Source: Melanopsichium pennsylvanicum (lineage: Eukaryota; Basidiomycota; Ustilaginomycetes; Ustilaginales). From it: a DNA stretch of 64,000 nucleotides. Of the stretch, positions 61,328-64,000 are shown in pieces (the first letter of the stretch is position 1; each line of letters begins with the position of its first letter). A program made the position numbers and the translations under genes. Below the pieces are notes generated by a model, which saw nothing but the letters and a program-made list of their open reading frames with translations, ran no database searches and was not told the origin of the DNA. The DNA lies in the NCBI GenBank assembly GCA_900208305.1, contig OAPG01000013.1, positions 124,001 through 188,000 on the forward strand, read 5' to 3'.

Positions 61328-64000
61328 CTATTGCTCCCGCAGGTGAGCCTTACTTCTCGTCCGAAGTTGCCCAATCATTTCCTCAGCTACAGCAAAGGAC
61401 TGTAGAGAACCCCTCGGACCTTTTGCCACTCGTGGCTGAGCGGGTGCCGACTGAACAGAGTTGGCAGACTCGCTATCGGGCGGTTCAAGCCTCACCGTTG
61501 CCTCCGTTTTCGACGTGAGACCTGCTGAGCATGTTTGCTCGTACTTTGCTGACCGCCTTGTCCTTGTGACAGAGTAAGATTCGGTATCGCTCTGTGCGTA
61601 GCCATTCAAAATCTTGCTGCTCGTCAAAGATGAAAGAGTCGGACCATCTTCTGTCAAAGCAGCAGATTTCCGTCCTCTTTTCAGTTCCCGCTTTGTTTCG
61701 GCTGTAGCAGCGTACGCTGCAGAGTTGAATGAGGTTGAAGACTGCAGGGCAAGAGAGAAACGACTGCGATCGCTCATACTGGCTGATGTGGGCGTAGCTG
61801 CAGCGACTGGAGCCTTCGCTCTCCGGGAAGCTGCATCTCGAGAAGGCGACTCTGATTCTCGATGGCGTGCAGCGTCACTGACGTTTGCTACATCCAAGTG
61901 ACGCGGCACTGAAGCGCTCCTTCGGGAGAAGCTCGGACCTCTCTGAGTCCGGCGACCTGAGCGGACGTCATCACCAATCACCGATATCTGCCCGCCCAAG
62001 GCAGAGTCTAGGTTCGGACTGTCCGAATATGCATGAGGAAGCAATGCAAGACTCGTCTTCGGCCTTCGCACAGGTGTTGTGAATTGCGATGAAGGGCTCG
62101 AGCCTGGCAGACTGCGGAACGGGGATGAAGACTGCACCGCAGCGGGCGAAGAAGATCCTGCAGAGCGATTTGCAGCCGCCGCAGCTGAAAGTGTGCGAAG
62201 CCGCTGCATGCTAATGCTGCCAGCGCCGAATCGTGCTGCCGCTCGCAGCTGTCGCTTGATCTTGCATTTTTCCGTCCAAGCCTGCCAGGTGCATTGCAGC
62301 GTTCGCACTCGATATAGCTTTGCTCCTTGATTTGCGATCTGAGCAACAGGCAGCTTCTTCCGCCAGTATTGAAGGGCCGCACGTCGCAGATTGGCGTTTC
62401 TCATACGGATAGCTGGCAGCATGAGTGTCTGCGATTGCCAGAGATTGAGCGCCCATTGCAGACAGAGCTGGTGGCGACGGATCAGCATGTCGTATTCCTG
62501 TGTTGCCAGCGCACAATCTCTCATCCTGTCCTGCCAGATGCTGAGAGCTCTTGCCAGAAGCGTTTTCTGCGCAAAAGTCTCAAACACGTTGACCTTCTCC
62601 CGCCTCTTTTTTTGCTCGCAGGCAGCGGTATGCCAATGCTGAAACGAGCGCTCTTTGCGCTCTATCTCCTTGATGTCAATGAACCTGTACATCAAAGCGA
62701 GAAGTTCGTCTTGACGCAGGCAGGCTTCAATCCACGCAAAGAATGCGGCCCTAACCAGGCGTCTCTCTCGTTGCTCCTTGACTTCAAGTTCGCGTTCTCG
62801 CACTTGGATGATGCTAGCGACCCATCGACCGAGGTGATGTTGCGCAAGTGTCTCGTTACGCTTGGCGAGCGAATGCTGCAACAATGTGGCTAGATGCTGC
62901 TGCTTTTCTGATCTCGTTTTCCAAATGGTGAAGACTTGGTGCACAAGTCTGTGATTATGTTCCGTCTCCTTGATATCGGCGCGGTGTTCCCGCAGCTGTA
63001 GACGCCATCGCTGAAAGCTTGAACGGAGTATGAAGTAGTCCGATACGGCTGCTGACCTTTGCTGAAGCAGGTGATGCTCGAGTAGCTTGTTGCACCAAGC
63101 GATGAGATAGTCTCTGCAGAGTGATTCATCGCTGCGGGCTACGACTGCCGCCTCCTGCGTCCGCAGTTCACAGGTGGCCTTTCTCCATCGATTCAGGTAG
63201 GTCCGGTAAAGGGTTCGGTTACGACGCTGTGTCATGCTTGATTCACGTTGTTGCAAGCTGACCGTCAATGCAGTATACCGATGTTTCCATTGGTGGAGAG
63301 TGCGCTCTAGCATGCCCGCAGTACGGACCCGGTCGAGCAGCGCGGCACGCGACTGTAGTTGCCAGCGATGAAACACGTCATAGACTTTTTCCTTTGTGCC
63401 GTCTTGTCGCATCTTCGTTGCCTGCCCCTCCATGTTGGTGATTTTCTGCCGGCGATGGTGCCAGAATTTTATAGCGCTCTGTTTGAGACGGCGTGCTCGC
63501 CAACGCGCTGCAATGGCTTCGTATCTCTGACGCAGTCGTCGCTGCTCTAGCGACTGTTTCCATACGTCCAGGGTTGAGAGCTTTAGGCGACGCTCAGTAA
63601 AGGCCAACGACAGTCTAGACAGCACAGCCTTCTGTCGCCAGGTGTCAAAGGCCTTCCGAGCAAGAACACCATTATGATGCTGGCTGAACTGAACCAATGT
63701 TTTGTTCTCTTCATATCGGTCCGCCCATCTATCCCAAGCTTGGGTCAGAATTGAATGATTTCGCTTGATTGCCATAATCTTTCCTCGCGTGTGGAGCTTC
63801 TTGATGTGCGAAGATTTCATCTGCCAAAGCGCAAAGGCACCAGCCTGCAAGTGATGGCGTCGAACTCGATCAGAGATTCGGATTCTGCGTTTGTTCCTCC
63901 AAGCGTGCAGAGCCTGGTCTATGATGCGAGTGTTGACAGCCGATGCTGTTGTGTAGAAAGCTGTACGCATCGATCCTGTCTTGAGTTCTTTCCTGCGTTC
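61328..64000 (-). CDS. SFI1: Sfi1-like centrin-binding repeat protein (partial)
   Basis: The frame is open from 61328 through the right edge; an ATG at 63970 is preceded by ten more in-frame codons, so the N-terminus probably lies outside. About 890 residues are visible. The first 590 or so hold about 19 repeats of 25-35 residues with a central A-x-x-x-W or L-x-x-W core (HAWRNK, DTWRQK, DVWKQS, NRWRKA, QRWRLQ, GRWVAS, QYWRKK, QAWTEK), the Sfi1 pattern. Each repeat binds one centrin (Cdc31) along a long helix in the spindle pole body half-bridge, needed for its duplication. The C-terminal 290 residues are Ser-rich and basic. No intron is visible in this part. Confidence 0.85.
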   Translation of the reverse strand, partial: ERRKELKTGSMRTAFYTTASAVNTRIIDQALHAWRNKRRIRISDRVRRHHLQAGAFALWQMKSSHIKKLHTRGKIMAIKRNHSILTQAWDRWADRYEENKTLVQFSQHHNGVLARKAFDTWRQKAVLSRLSLAFTERRLKLSTLDVWKQSLEQRRLRQRYEAIAARWRARRLKQSAIKFWHHRRQKITNMEGQATKMRQDGTKEKVYDVFHRWQLQSRAALLDRVRTAGMLERTLHQWKHRYTALTVSLQQRESSMTQRRNRTLYRTYLNRWRKATCELRTQEAAVVARSDESLCRDYLIAWCNKLLEHHLLQQRSAAVSDYFILRSSFQRWRLQLREHRADIKETEHNHRLVHQVFTIWKTRSEKQQHLATLLQHSLAKRNETLAQHHLGRWVASIIQVRERELEVKEQRERRLVRAAFFAWIEACLRQDELLALMYRFIDIKEIERKERSFQHWHTAACEQKKRREKVNVFETFAQKTLLARALSIWQDRMRDCALATQEYDMLIRRHQLCLQWALNLWQSQTLMLPAIRMRNANLRRAALQYWRKKLPVAQIANQGAKLYRVRTLQCTWQAWTEKCKIKRQLRAAARFGAGSISMQRLRTLSAAAAANRSAGSSSPAAVQSSSPFRSLPGSSPSSQFTTPVRRPKTSLALLPHAYSDSPNLDSALGGQISVIGDDVRSGRRTQRGPSFSRRSASVPRHLDVANVSDAARHRESESPSRDAASRRAKAPVAAATPTSASMSDRSRFSLALQSSTSFNSAAYAATAETKRELKRGRKSAALTEDGPTLSSLTSSKILNGYAQSDTESYSVTRTRRSAKYEQTCSAGLTSKTEATVRLEPPDSESANSVQSAPAQPRVAKGPRGSLQSFAVAEEMIGQLRTRSKAHLREQ

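Overview
This window looks like genomic DNA of a smut fungus (Ustilaginomycetes; the best guess is the Ustilaginaceae, close to Ustilago or Sporisorium). The reasons are: a Cts1-type GH18 chitinase with no signal peptide; a 1562-residue SAM/RA/kinase protein matching the Kpp4/Ubc4 MAPKKK; mostly intron-poor host genes; and GT...AG introns with clear CTNAC-like branch sites. The species is not fixed by what I can see.

Host part, left (1-16557): quinolinate phosphoribosyltransferase (minus, cut by the window start), chitinase cts1 (plus, one small 5' intron), UTP15 (minus), a secreted and probably GPI-anchored ThuA-domain protein (plus) and the kpp4-like MAPKKK (plus), with long AT-poor, pyrimidine-rich spacers between them. 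Host part, right (60066-64000): spacer, then an Sfi1-like centrin-binding repeat protein (minus) that runs off the window end.

Between them lies one 43.5-kb block (16563-60060) that is a single LTR retrotransposon filled with others. Element A (432-bp LTRs, TSD CTAGC) carries element B (19053-46091, 144-bp LTRs, TSD CGCAC) and element F (46865-55732, minus strand, 1011-bp LTRs, TSD AGGAG). B carries element C (23841-43699, same family as F, TSD TGACC). C's gag is broken by D, a tyrosine-recombinase (Ngaro/DIRS-like) retrotransposon truncated at its 5' end (25477-30327, minus), which abuts E (30328-37942, minus), a Ty3/gypsy element with an internal deletion, mismatched LTRs and no TSD. F looks intact. 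A, B, C and E are chromodomain-bearing Ty3/gypsy elements with disrupted genes.

The most unusual content is inside the retroelements. (1) Elements A, C, E and F each carry, near their 3' LTR and on the opposite strand to gag-pol, an intron-containing gene. The protein in A, C and F has a paired CX2CX6C / CX2CX7C cysteine cluster; E's homologue lacks one of the cysteines. (2) Elements C, E and F carry many copies of a palindrome of fixed geometry (13-bp arm, 9-bp spacer, 13-bp arm; tandem period 38-39 bp) in the LTRs, inside pol and beside the antisense gene. The core sequence differs between the two families while the dyad is kept. Together these suggest an element-encoded DNA-binding factor with its own sites. 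(3) A has a textbook -1 frameshift signal, and A and the C/F/E elements show Tf1-like self-priming complementarity. (4) In C/F the integrase is a separate third ORF joined by a stop/start overlap. (5) B's Pol has an RNase H domain split into two parts by integrase and chromodomain.
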